A DNA stretch of 64,000 nucleotides, taken from Anolis sagrei. Taxonomy: Eukaryota > Chordata > Lepidosauria > Squamata > Anolidae. Below the pieces are notes generated by a model that saw only the letters and a program-made list of their open reading frames with translations, was not told where the DNA came from and did no database searches. Shown piece by piece: positions 12,326-23,105 of the stretch (its first letter is position 1; every line of letters starts with the position of its first letter). The stretch spans positions 76,757,209-76,821,208 of the forward strand of contig NC_090022.1 of assembly GCF_037176765.1 (NCBI RefSeq), given 5' to 3'. The position numbers were made by a program, and so were the translations under genes.

Positions 12326-12962
12326 GACACAAAACCACAGCAAATGGGATCTATATGCTGGATTTCGTATCACAAAATCACAAGTCGAACACTTCCCAAA
12401 GTGTCTAGGACTGTGTGATGTATTTTCGAATGATGGATGCAGATCCAAGTAAGGTGGCTTTTTGCAGTTGACAGATCATGATTTTGTCAATGTTTCTTGT
12501 TTCCAAATGCTGGCTTTTGGCACAGCACCCAGTGTGCCAATCACCACAGGGACCACCTGTACTGGTTTATGCCAGAGCCTTTGCAGTTTGATTTTGAGGT
12601 CCTGATAACGGCTGGGTTTTTCCTGTTGTTTTTCCTCAATGCAACTGTCACCCAATATGGTGACATCAATAATCCATATTTTTTTCTTTTCCACAACCAT
12701 GAAGTCTGGCATATTGTTTTCCAAAACTTTGTCAGTCTGAATTCGAAAGTCCCACAGTATTTTTGTGTGCCCATTTTCCACTACCTTTGCAGGTTTATGA
12801 TCCCACCAGTTCTTTACTACTGGCAGGTGGTACTTGTGACATAAGTTTCAATGAATCATTTGGGCCAAAGAGTTGTGCCTCTGTTTGTCGTCTGTTTGTG
12901 TGATTTTCTTGCAGCAGCTGAGGATATGATCAATGGTTTCATCAGCTTCCTTGCATAGTCTA

Positions 12963-12964
<2 letters not shown>
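12326..12964 (-). mobile_element. R4/Dong-like LINE fragment with endonuclease remnant
   Basis: Minus strand encodes ILWDFRIQTDKVLENNMPDF and IWIIDVTILGDSCIEEKQQE, the PD...D pattern of the restriction-like endonuclease used by R2/R4-type LINEs, then VPVVIGTLGAVPK. It is 5' truncated and next to a TTA microsatellite at 12965-13014. A longer relative lies at 59408-60290. Confidence 0.75.

Positions 12965-13014
<50 letters not shown>
12965..13014. repeat. TTA trinucleotide repeat
   Basis: About 16 copies of TTA/ATT. Confidence 0.95.
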
Positions 13015-13115
13015 TTGGGTTATTGTCGGTTTTCTGAACTATATGGCCATGATCTAGAAGCATTCTCTCCTGCTGTTTCACATGCATCTGTGGCAGGCAT
13101 CCTCAAAGGTTGTGA
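13015..13115. mobile_element. palindromic MITE P1, single arm
   Basis: One arm only: GGGTTATTGTCGG, GGCCATGATCTAGAAGC and TGTGGCAGGCATCCTC. The inverted second arm is absent. Confidence 0.6.
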
Positions 13116-15534
13116 GGTTCATTTTATATCAACTTTTTCTTGGTGTCAGGTCTTCATGGCTTCCATGTCCAAGTCCTCTGTGGTGAATATAGATGATTCC
13201 TGCAGTAGATTCATATGGCTATTTGTCAGGAAGTTGTTTACTTAAAGGTAGCTTGTGAGAGCATGCCTCTAGTCAGTGGGTAAGCTCTGTCTATACAGCC
13301 TTGTAGGTGGCAAGGGAAATTTTTACTACATCTGATATTTTGGTAAACAGAGTGGTATGATTCCCTTCACCTCAAAGGAAGAAATTACAGAAATATCTTG
13401 TGAAGGTTGGAGAATGCCAGCCAGTGGCTTCCGTGTCAGTGGGGCAGTGAATCCATGTCAGGTTTTCATCCATGTCCTACCCAGCATTGACTTGGTCCTT
13501 GTGTGTTAGAAAATGTGATAAAATGATTGCCGATGACAGGCCTATGGGTTTTATCTGCTTTAACTTTTGGCAGCCACCTTGGATCCTATCTCTGAGAAGA
13601 AGTAGGAAATAAATATAACTGACAATGGGATTATCCCTCAAATAGCCTACCAGCTGCTTAAGCTACCACTTTAAAGGGATCTTCTGCCTTCCTGGCCTCC
13701 TGATTTCTTTCACTTCTTCAAGGATGGTGCCGGCCAGAGACCCAACAGTCTTCCTTTGCCCCAACACCATGGGGGTGTGGATGGCAAAGTTACATATCCT
13801 CTGCCTTGTCCCAGAGAGGACTCCTCACAGCTCCACTTCTCAAGGCACTGCCAGGCAGACACGACACTTTTCATTAACTACTGCTGAGTGGCGGCTTCGT
13901 GTTTCTCCCGACTCTGTCACCATGACAGCAGCACAGAGAGAGAGGCCTGCAGGCTGCATTATTGCTGCCATTGTCGTTCTGCTGCTGCTCCCTCCTCCCC
14001 ACCCGCTTCTTCGCAGTCAGAAATGGCAACTGTCAGCTCAGCAGAGAGCACATGGCTGTGGGGAGGAAACATGCCGGGCTGCTCCAGGTGCCTCCACAGA
14101 TGCTTCTCTCAAAATCGGAGGGCCAGGCCGCCCCGTCGTGGCCTCTACCTGGTTTGCAGGATGACCTTCATATTCTATCATCATGAATGTTGCTCTTTCC
14201 CAAGTACATCAAAGCAAAGTGAGTGGTGCCTTCCCAAGTCCTTCAATATTTGGGGGTTTACAGGTGGGTAAAGGACCTTTGGACTCTGACATGCATTTTT
14301 CTGGGGCATGTGTGAGCAGGAGAGAGACAACAGGTCCAACCAGACCTCCCTTCTTTTCTTTGGACTGAAATGAGTTTGGTTTGGAAAGCCCATTGTGCCA
14401 CTTTCTTCTCTGAACGAACCCTCCTGCAAGTTTTTTTTTTTTACCTCTGGTTACATTACTCGGCTGCTGCTGAATACACAAGGCTAGTGTGAAATACATA
14501 TCACCACGTTAAAACAGTGAGACATGCTGCATTAATGAGACATGCTGCATTAATGAGACATGCTGCATGTCTTAATGAGACATGCTGCATTATCACAGGA
14601 TGTCTATGCCCCATACCACTGGAGAAATTATAATGTTTAGCTGGTATTGCACTATCCAACATCTCTCAGGAAGTAGCAGCCAGTAATGTAATGACAGTGA
14701 CATCTCTGGCCCATTCCGTTCAGATATCAGCCAGCATGTCAATGCCTTAAATCAAGAAATAGCTTTCTAAGATCTTCAGAGATACTCGCAGAAATACCTC
14801 AGCAAGCGAGAGTCCAAAAGTGGCAGCCTAAAACTCAGAACCTCAATCTATGACTGATACTGGATGAGAAACTCCCTCCTGGACACACAGAAGACTGGGT
14901 GACTTGGCAGGTGTTCTCTGGCACCATGAGGTGCCGAGCCAATCTTCAGAAATGGGACTACAAAGTGGGGTCCACGACATGCGGAGAAGTGTGGAGAAGA
15001 GCAAACCAAAGAACACTAACTACAACGCAGCCTGAGCCCTGCAACATGCACGATGGAGGACCTCCTTACAGCAACACCAGAGGCACTCCAAGTGGCCAGC
15101 TTCCAGTCAAAGGACACTTAGTATAACATGTTTGTGTTTTTAAATACATTATAACTGTACCCTCAATTTGCTTCTGACATGATAAATAAATACATTAGTC
15201 TTTTCAAAAGCATACATGGTAAGTATCTGGACTGATAGGGGGTTAATGAAGGGTCTCATAATGGGAAGGAATTGGTCCTGAAACTCTCAGCTGTTGGCAA
15301 CTCCATGAGTCCAATTTCAAGAGAGAGGAGCCAACAAGACACCTTCTACCAATGAATTTCCCCAGCTGGAAAGGGGCAAGCCCACCCCACACTAAAGAGA
15401 CACAAGTCAGACCTGCAACAAAAGCTGTGTTGTACAACTGTCTCTGCTCAAAGCTCCAGACAGTCCTGCTTTTCCAGATGCTCCACTTCAATTCCTGTTT
15501 TCTAATCTTGGTTACAGAGAATGCTCAGTCTGAT
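13116..15534. other. no host gene recognised; mixed intergenic sequence
   Basis: Holds a partial L2-like tail (about 13520-13625) and a tandem of GAGACATGCTGCATTAAT-type units (14518-14592). A small frame at 13922-14164 (80 codons, good Kozak context) has an N-terminus resembling a signal anchor, but no family match is recognised. Confidence 0.5.
14518..14592. repeat. short tandem repeat, ~21-base unit
   Basis: About three and a half units containing AGACATGCTGCATTAATG. The last unit is rearranged. Confidence 0.75.
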
Positions 15535-15560
15535 GTGTGTGTGTGTGTGTGTGTGTGTGT
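15535..15560. repeat. GT dinucleotide repeat
   Basis: About 13 copies of GT. Confidence 0.95.
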
Positions 15561-15814
15561 ATTTCTTCTGACAGCTTCCTTGACCTGCGGCAAATCCCAA
15601 GGTTCCTTTGGCCTTCCTGATACCTGCCTCTTGGACAGGGATGGCCTTTGTTTGTATGTGGTGCCACAGTCGAGCTCTTCCCCACATCAGGGAATTAGGG
15701 TGCTGTAGTTCCACTTGAATTGTCAAGGCTCCATTTTGGGGGATCCTGCGGTCTACAATTCAATGGGGCACTGCGATACTACAGCATCCTCTCTAACTGC
15801 AACCTCTGCTTATT

Positions 15815-16440
15815 TATTTATTGTGTCAGAAGCTAATTGAGGATGGCATTATAATACATTTAAAAACCACAAATTTAAAAACTTGGCATGATACTAAATG
15901 TCCTTTGACCAGAAGTTGGCCACTTGGAGTGCCTCTGGTGTTGCTGTGAGAAAGTCCTCCATTGTGCACGTGGCAGAGCTCAGGTTGCATTGTATTAGCT
16001 GGTCTGTGGTTTGCTCTTCTCTACACTCGCATGTCGTGGACTCCACTTTGTGGCCTCATTTCTCAAGGTTGGCTGTGCATCTTGTGGTGCCAGAGCGCAG
16101 TCTGTTCAGTGCCTTTCAAGTTGCCCAGTTTTCTATGTGACCAGAAGGGAGTCTCTCATTTGGTATCAGGTTCTGGGCATGTTGTGGCTTCTACTTGGTA
16201 GCCCCATTTCTGAAGATTGGCTTTGCATTTCACTCAACCCTCTGCTATGAGATTCATATAAATCTTAATATCCCCTCAACCCTTTCATCCACCTATTGCA
16301 GGTCTACACATTCTGGCTCAGTAACCCATCTGATACAGAGGGCAGGTGCAGCTTTGTGTCCTAAGACTGGGACATTTCTCAATGGGATAATGGCCTTTAA
16401 CAGCCTCACTAAACTACAAACCCCAGAATTCTGCAGGAGG
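15815..16440 (-). mobile_element. LINE fragment, clade uncertain
   Basis: Non-LTR-like 3' sequence with degraded frames (minus-strand text complementary to ATGTCGTGGACTCCACTTTG). Similar in content to the element at 60-600. Assignment rests on general resemblance only. Confidence 0.4.
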
Positions 16441-16604
16441 CGGAAACCAGTGGATTCATTCTCTAGGATGAGGTCAAGGCTAGGCAATTATACTCTCATC
16501 TACACTGACCATTTAAAGTACTTAAAAGCTAGCATCAAACTCCAGCAGCCAGGCAACAAAAATGCCCTCAAAAGAATGTGAAAATAAACCCTTTAAGCCA
16601 TGCA

Positions 16605-17171
16605 TAAGGAAAGGGAAAAGTTTTCCCCGACATTAAGTCCAGTTGTGTCCAACTCTGGGGGATGGTGCTCATCTCCATTTCTAAGCCAAAGAGCCGTTGT
16701 TGTCCACAGACACCTCCAAGGTCATGCATGACTGCATGGAGCACCATTACCTTCCCGTCAGAGCAGTACCTTTGGGACTGTGTAATAAGGCGCCATTAGA
16801 AACTCTTAGTATGCCAACCAAATTCAATCTGGTTGTTGAGACAGTTTTAACTAGAGGATAAGTGATTTTAATGTTTTTGTATGCGTATGGTCTGGTATGT
16901 TTCGACATTGAATGTTTGCCATTTATATGTTGTGCTCCGCCCTGAGCCCCCTTCGGGGTGAGAAGGGCGGAATATAAATGCTTTAAATAAATAAATATTG
17001 ATCTACTCTACCTAGCGATCTCACATTTGCATGTTTTCGAACTGCTAGGTTGGCAGGAGCTGGGACTAACAATGGGAGCTCATGCGGCTCCGCGGATTAG
17101 AACCTGCCCTTTTGGTCAACAAGTTCAGCAGCTCAGCTGTTTAACCCACTGTTAAACCCACAGGGGGCACC
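16605..17171 (-). mobile_element. Sauria-type SINE split by an L2-like LINE tail
   Basis: The two SINE parts (16605-16771 and 16997-17171) join smoothly at GTACCT|ATTGATCTACTC, the normal SINE sequence. Between them is a LINE 3' end (16772-16996). The SINE is therefore older than the LINE insertion. Confidence 0.8.
16772..16996 (+). mobile_element. L2-like LINE 3' end inserted in a SINE
   Basis: 225 bp ending CCTTCGGGGTGAGAAGGGCG then AATATAAATGCTTTAAATAAATA. Confidence 0.7.
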
Positions 17172-17189
17172 TTAAGCCATGCTCTGGGT

Positions 17190-17283
17190 CCCGAGGAAAA
17201 GGAAGGGGCCTGAGGCTGTTAGGACTTGTAGGAGTTGAAGTGCAAAACACCCAGAGGGCCCAAGTTGGCCCATGCTTGCTTTA
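17190..17283 (-). mobile_element. hAT-like fragment (second family)
   Basis: GGGGCCTGAGGCTGTTAGGA and GGGCCCAAGTTGGCCCATGC match the fragment inside 8594-8894 and the inverse copy at 56999-57095. Confidence 0.55.
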
Positions 17284-17643
17284 ATCAATTCTCTTTGGCT
17301 TGTGTAATAACCATCCAGGCCTCCATGGGGTTCTAGGATTTCCTAGTTCATCATCTGCACCACGAAACCACTCTCTCCGTTAGTACCTATATGTGAAACA
17401 CGGTACGAAGGGGTCAGTGTAGATGTGCGTCCCTTTCAGGCGGGGGCTCCCTGCCTGTCTCTTTGCAATGCGCTCCTCTCCTGGGGAAGAAGGCGGCGGG
17501 GGGGGGGGGGGGAGGGGGGCTGGGAAGACTGCGTGCGCCTCGGGCAGCAGAGGGAGGGAGGCAGGGAGGGGGGCGCTATTCTGGGCTCGGGAAGCGCGCA
17601 GCAGGGGCCTCAGAGGCGGCCTCTTCCCATTTGGAGCGCGGGC

Positions 17644-17720
17644 CCTTCCTTCCTTCCTTCCTTCCTTCCTTCCTTCCTTCCTTCCTTCCTTCCTTCCTTC
17701 CTTCCTTCCTTCCTTCCTTC
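17644..17720. repeat. CCTT/GGAA tetranucleotide microsatellite in the CpG island
   Basis: About 19 uninterrupted copies of CCTT (GGAA on the other strand). GGAA is the core recognised by ETS-family factors, and such arrays are long and unstable. It lies upstream of the presumed PRR7 start. Confidence 0.95.
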
Positions 17721-18060
17721 TTTGTTGTCCTGAGCGGGGGCTCCGTGACGTGACAGGGAGAGGGACGCGCCCGCTTCGGGAAGGACGAGGCGGGAGCCAG
17801 GCACATCCCGGCAGGAAATTCCATCCAGGGGCCGCCCCGGGGACCCTCCGCACGGCTGTAGTGCTGGCCCAAGGGCGGGCGGAGAGGAAGGCTGCCCTCC
17901 CCTCCATCGGCCACCAATAGCCCCGCGGGAAAGGAGGAAAGCCCCCCCCCCCCCCCCGCCTCTCGTCCAAGCGGGAGGAAGGAAGAGCTCGTCCAGCGCC
18001 GGGGCTGAGCTGCTCCTGCCGCCACCGTCGGAATCGAAGGAGGAGCCAGAGGGCGGGGCC

Positions 18061-18092
<32 letters not shown>

Positions 18093-18106
18093 AGAGAGAG
18101 AGAGAA
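18061..18106. repeat. GA-rich simple repeat in the CpG island
   Basis: GAGA repeats with AAAAGG interruption, near the likely PRR7 transcription start. Confidence 0.9.
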
Positions 18107-18109
18107 AGG

Positions 18110-18342
18110 GAAGAAAGGCAGGAAGGGAAAGGGAGAGCAAGGCGCGCGCGGAGACAAAGGCAGCGGCAGCGGCAGCAGCAGAGGCATCAGCCCCGGCGCG
18201 GCGTGGCGATGGAGGCGGCGGGAGGAAGCTGAGCTAAGCAGCCCACGCTGCCCGGACCCGCGTGGACCCGAGGCATGGCTCTCCCGCCAGCCAGAGATGG
18301 GGCTCCTGCGGGGGAGCCTTGAGCCCGGCGCTGGAAGAGACG
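18110..18342 (+). other. PRR7: candidate non-coding first exon of PRR7
   Basis: Sequence just downstream of the GC box and GA tract ends at a good splice donor (GAGACG|GTGAGG, exon end 18342). The left edge is a guess because the transcription start cannot be read from sequence. A matching acceptor (TTTGCAG) lies at 29599, or a second one at 30256 just before the PRR7 start codon. RNA evidence would be needed to confirm the exon. Confidence 0.4.
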
Positions 18343-19210
18343 GTGAGGAAAGAGGGAGGGAGGGAGGGAGGGAGAGCCCGTCCTCTCCCAAGGGGTGCCC
18401 TTCCTCGCTTAGCCCTCGCTTCCCTTCTTCCATCCAACCTTCCCCCTTCTCTCTCTCCACGTGCCTTCCCCAGCTGCCTCTCGGAAGGTGTCAAACATGG
18501 GCTCGCTCTCCTTCTTTCTTTCCCTCCCTCCCCCCTTTCCTTCCTCCCCCGGCTCCCGGGCGAGGCGGCAGGCGAGACCAGCTGGCACGGGTGCCTTCTC
18601 TCTCTCTCTCTTTCCCTCCCCCCTTCTTTCTCTCCCCCCCCCCCCTCTCTCGCTGCCTCCTGTTGCTCGGGCACCTGGGGCTCGGCGCAGTCGGGGAACG
18701 TGGCGGCATTTCCCGTGGCTGGCAGCCGGCTCGCGTGGAGGCGAGTGGCAGGATGGGTGGGGGAGGAACGGAATGGCACGGAGAGAAAGAGAATTGGGGG
18801 GGGGGGCCGCTGGGGAAGAAAGAGGCGCGCCCCCGCCGCTCTGCGAGGACGCGCCCGCTCGCCCACCCGCCCTCCCGTCCTGTGTGGAGGCCTGCCCTCC
18901 CGTCCGCGCGCGTGCCCCGCGCCGACGCCCCCTTTGTGGTCCAGCGCAGCGGGGCATCGTCGGCGGGTAGGAGCCGCTGCCTTCCGGGAGGAGCCCGCTT
19001 GGCACGCAGCCCGCGAGGCATATCCTTCCCGCTGGGCGCCCGGGGATGCGGCAAAGGAGGGGAGGCGGCGGCGGCGGCGAGGAGGATCCACCCGGGGATC
19101 GACTTGCCGGGGTGACCGCGAGCCCTGCACGGAAGCGCCCCAAGGGTCTGGTGCCAGCAGGTCACGGGCAGAGCCGAAAGGGGGGGGGGGGGCGTCTCTG
19201 CCTCTGAGCT

Positions 19211-19609
19211 ACAGGGCCAGTGGAAGGTCTGACGGCCATGACCTATGAGGAGCGGCTTAAAGAGCTGGGTCTGTTTCGCCTGCAGAAGAGAAGGCGCAGT
19301 GGAGACAAGAGAGCCATGTATAATATGTGAAAGGATGTCATAAGGAAGAAACACGTTTTCTGTTGCCCTGGAAATTAGGACTGGGAGCAATGGGTCCATA
19401 TTACAGGGAAAGAGAGTCCATCTGAACTTTCCTGACTGTAAGAGCGGTTCAGCAATGGAACTCTCTCTCTGCCCTGGAGTGTGGTGGTGGCTCCTGTGGA
19501 GCAGAGGCTAGATGGCCCTCTGTCGGGGTGCTTTTATTATGCTTTTCCTGCATGACAAGGGATTGGATTAGTCGCCCATGCTGTCTCTTTCATCTCTACA
19601 ATCCTGTAT
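19211..19609 (+). mobile_element. CR1 LINE 3' fragment
   Basis: Reads YEERLKELGLFRLQKRR-like peptide, then the familiar CR1 end (GTTCAGCAATGGAACTCTCT, TGGATTAGTCGCCCATG). It abuts the CpG island. Confidence 0.85.
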
Positions 19610-19879
19610 TTTTGGAATAGCCCCTAGGATTTGAGGATAGGGTTGACCTAGCCCCAAATCATTGAACCATATCAGAAAGTCAAGCCAAAGTGAAATGCCT
19701 CTGTGGAGTACAACTTTCACCTTTGCAGGCAGCTCTCCCCCACCCAAATCCAGACACACACCATTCTTTATTGGGGGTCAGGCAGTGACACTCTGCATAT
19801 GCTCAAAGGCTTGTTTGACATCCCAAGGACCATGCTGATCTTTGGCTTGAATCAAGCCTTGAGTATAGAACTGAGCCAT

Positions 19880-20085
19880 AGAATGGTGCCGTGGTCTGAA
19901 TAGGGGAGTACGACCCTAGAGACCAATCCCTGCTTGGCCATGAAGCCCACTAGGTGACCTTGGGCAAGTCACACACTCTCAGCCTCAGAGGAAGGCGAGG
20001 ACAAACCTTGCCAAAAAGGCCCCTCTGTGAGAGGGTCCCCATAGGATGGGAATTCAAATTCACACAGAAACATCAGAAACATTGA
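19880..20085 (+). mobile_element. tRNA-derived MIR-like SINE, type C
   Basis: Contains CCTTGGGCAAGTCACACACT and CTCAGCCTCAGAGGAAGGCG, the core of a family also found at 29030, 36165 and 49455. Confidence 0.65.
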
Positions 20086-21040
20086 GTGTGTCTCTTGGGA
20101 ACCCTCATATTTGGTGTTGTGTGCTTGCCTTGAATCTCAGATGGTGTGCTTGCTGTCTTTGGTCTTGTCAGTTTCCCATTCAGTCTGATGTGTTCACATC
20201 AAGCTGGCTTCAGGGCAGCCCATGACTGGTGGTGACCCCATGACCCCAACCATGAGCCTTTGCGAGGTGAGGCTGTGTAGGTCTGGTCTGGTAGGAAGGC
20301 CCAGCAGAGGTCTCCACTGGAAGTCGCCACTCCTGAATGCACGGTTTGAAAAGAGGTGGGTGGGAGGTCACTGCCACTCTGCATTGAGGTCTGTTAAAGG
20401 CCTTCATCAGGGGAGGAGGCAAAGGTGCTTTCAAGGCACTCAAGGGCTTGTTGGAGTCCTCCTTTGAGGCAATACGATTCCCCCCCCTCCCCACACTCAA
20501 TTTCTCCAAAAGCCTCAGCCAACGCAACATGCCAGTCAATCTGTCCTGCTTCCCATAGAGGCAAGCCTTCCACTAGACCAGATTCAAGCTGGGGAGGAAT
20601 CTTTGCCAAAAGGCTGCTAAGTCTTTACTCTGACATTTATTGTCGTGATTTGGTGCTGGAATCTGCATTGCCCAGCATTGCTGTTCCCTTTTATTTTCGG
20701 GGGAGAGGAGGCAATCGCTTCTCACTGGAAATCTTTCTCTTTCCCTCCCTCCTTTCCTTTCTCACACACAGATTGCTTCTACAGCAGTGCAATTGGCCAT
20801 GGATGCAAAGGGAAAAAACCCCTCATTTCCCCTCACTCTCTGGCTCTATTTCATACACACACACACACACACCCCTACATTATTAACAGTGTATGCTATT
20901 TTCATCCTCGTCTTAATTATCAGTGTCTGAAAGCATATTCAAAGACATTCTATATGAAAACAAGTTAGGATTAAAAGAGCCATTCTGGTCTTTTCTGTTG
21001 GAAAGAATAAATTCACCACCTGCACAAATTTTGCAGGTGG
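20086..21040. other. PRR7 first-intron sequence, nothing recognised
   Basis: Holds a CA repeat at 20852-20872 and a short inverted repeat (CACCACCTGCACAAATTTTG then GCAGGTGGTG) at 21013-21043. No exon recognised. Confidence 0.5.
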
Positions 21041-21057
21041 TGAATTTAATGCCAGGG

Positions 21058-21305
21058 ATTTCCCCTGGCATTAAATCCAGTCGTGTCCAACTCTGGGGGT
21101 CAGTGCTCATCTCCATTTCTAAGCTGAAGAGCCAGCGTTGTCTGTAGACACCTCCAAGTCGTGTGGCCAGCATGACTGCATGGGGCACCTCTACCTTCCC
21201 ACCAGAGTGGTACCTATTTATCTACTCACATTTGCATGTTTTTGAACTGCTAGGTTGGCAGAAGCTAGAGCAAACAGCGGGAGCTCACACCGCTCCCCGG
21301 ATTTG
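21058..21305 (-). mobile_element. Sauria-type SINE, head-truncated
   Basis: BovB-like tail (inverse of TTAAATCCAGTCGTGTCC) at the left, then the body to CTCACACCGCTCCCCGGAT. The tRNA head beyond the B box is missing. Confidence 0.8.
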
Positions 21306-21355
21306 CTTGAGTAGAAAAGTATTAAGGCTGGTACTTCCTCAAAAAGGCTTTAGTG

Positions 21356-21490
21356 CCGTGGTTCTCAACCTGTGGGTCCCCAGATGTTTTGACCTTCAAC
21401 TCCTTGGAATCTTAACAGCTGGGAAACTGGCTGGAAATTTTGGGAGTTGAAGGCCAAAACACCCGGGGACCCACAGGTTGAGAACCACTG
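21356..21490. mobile_element. short hAT MITE
   Basis: 135 bp with inverted ends CCGTGGTTCTCAACCTGTGG and (inverse) CAGTGGTTCTCAACCTGTGG. Flanking eight-base repeats CTTTAGTG (21348-21355) and CCTTAGTG (21491-21498). Confidence 0.85.
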
Positions 21491-21547
21491 CCTTAGTGCT
21501 TCTTGTGATGCCCTGTTACAGTGGGGCTTGGCTTCAGGCTAGCAGGA

Positions 21548-21655
21548 TCTCCAAGAGGAGACAGGGAGCCCTGCTGCAATGGATCAAAAGGCCACCCAGC
21601 CCAGCCTCCTGTGTGCCACAGTAGCCAACCAGATATCCCAAGAGTAAGCCCTCAC
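21548..21655. repeat. dispersed repeat, copy 1 (LINE/SINE-like)
   Basis: About 90 bases containing GGAGACAGGGAGCCCTGCTG and CAGCCTCCTGTGTGCCACAG are repeated almost unchanged at 24911-24997. The CACAGTGGCCAACCAG motif is typical of old CR1/L3-like dispersed repeats. Confidence 0.6.
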
Positions 21656-22439
21656 ACCAGAGCTTGAAAGCCTTTGGCCCTCTCTGTCTGTTGGCTATTC
21701 CTGGCTGCTATTCAGAGACATTTTTTTGCTGTGTGGAGAGGGGGTGGGATATGGATTTAATCTAGCTCTGGCCTCTGCTTGTTAGAGATGTTCTGTCCCA
21801 GCACACAGCAGTGTATTCGGGAAGGCCAAAATGCCTTGTGACCTGTTTCTGTTCAGCAGCCAGCAATCTCAAAGAGTCAAAGTTGTTCCAGGCAGAAAGG
21901 TCCAGTGTGGTGACCTTGTCTTTGTCCTGGAGGGCTCTCCATTTAGAAGGTGACTGGAGTCTGACTCTCTTTCTGATCAGGCTGATGCTTTCTTTGTACT
22001 AAGTTTTTTTTTACATCCTCATTTTTGCATGAAGGTAACTCTGATTCTGTGATAACTACAGGCATTAGTTGTGGTTTGTATGTAAACAATGGCACTGGTT
22101 CCAGACTGTTGCTTCTGAGACATCAATTCCCAGAACCCTTTGCCAGCATGGCCAAAAACAAAGGGGGGGGGGGGGTTCTGGGAACTAAAGTCCAAAACTT
22201 CTGGAGGGCCTGCTGTATACAAATCAAAATAAAAGCATGGATGACTTCTTTTCTTGGATGGGATAAGACATCCAAGTCTCAATGGCTTAGGTACTTTTAA
22301 AGAACAGCAAATTAGCAGGGATTTATTTTCTTACTGTTTCTACTGGGGGGGGAGGGGTAAGAGGGGTCATATGGCACAATTTTGTTTATTACAATCTGTG
22401 TAAAGGGGCAAGCCATACAGGGCATTGTAATCCTTCATC

Positions 22440-23105
22440 CTAGAAACCTAACCTCTTGATCAGTCCTCATGGACAAGTTAAACATGAGCCAACAATGTGA
22501 TGCAGCAGCTAAAATAGCCAATTGGATTTTGGCCTGTATGAATAGGAGGATAGTGTCTAGATCCAGGGAAGTCATGCTACCCTTCTATTCAGCCTTGGTC
22601 AGACCACACCTAGAATACTGTGTCCAATTCTGGGCACCACAATTGAAGGAAGATGTTGACAAGCTGGAATATGTCTAGAGGAGGGCAACTGAAATGATCA
22701 AGGGTCTGGGGAACAAGCCCTATGAGGAGCAGTTTAAAGAGCTGGGCATGTTTAGCTTGCAGAAGAGAAGGCTGAAAAGAGACATGATGGCCATGTATAA
22801 ATATATCATAGGGAGGAGGGAACAATCTTGTTTTCTGCTGCCCCGGAGACTAGGATGTGGAACCATGGCTTCAAACTGCAGGAAAAGATATTCCACCTGA
22901 ACATGAGGAAGAACTTCCTAACTGTGAGAGCTGTTCAGCAGTGGAACTCTCTGCCCCGGAGTGTGGTGGAGGCTCCTTCATTGGATGGTTTTAAAAAGGA
23001 TGGATGGCCATCTGCTGGGGATGCTTTGAATTTCCCTGCTTCTTGGCAGGGGGTTGGATTGGATGGCCCACGAGGTCTCTTCTAACTCTAGGATTCTATG
23101 ATTCA
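22440..23105 (+). mobile_element. CR1 LINE 3' end with C-terminal coding remnant
   Basis: Near-continuous frame: [20 protein letters not shown], then after a TAG stop GLGNKPYEEQFKELGMFSLQ, then WNSLPRSVVEAPSLDGFK; ends at the CR1 terminal ATTCTATG. This is the end of the reverse transcriptase ORF, broken by at least one stop and one frame change. Confidence 0.92.

Larger units (their letters stand above)
17410..19210 (+). promoter_or_regulatory. PRR7: CpG island, probable PRR7 promoter and first exon region
   Basis: This is the only long GC- and CpG-dense block in the window. It contains a consensus GC box (GGGCGGGGC at 18051-18059), a GA-rich tract (18061-18106), a CCTT/GGAA tetranucleotide array (17644-17720) and several homopolymer G or C runs. 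PRR7 is the next gene downstream on the + strand, and no other gene start is seen nearby, so the island is assigned to PRR7 by inference. Long open frames run through it on both strands, but they are low-complexity by-products of GC richness. A CR1 LINE fragment abuts its right edge. It could also serve an unseen minus-strand transcript. Confidence 0.75.

Noticed and set aside
1-17000. 3' end of GRK6, the human neighbour upstream of PRR7
   Set aside because: No kinase or GRK C-terminal peptide was recognised in this interval. The gene may lie left of the window.
17576-19248. Very long overlapping open frames on both strands (up to 328 codons)
   Set aside because: They lie in a CpG island full of microsatellites. 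Products are low-complexity Arg/Pro/Gly/Ser and all frames are open at once, as expected from GC-rich DNA without stops.
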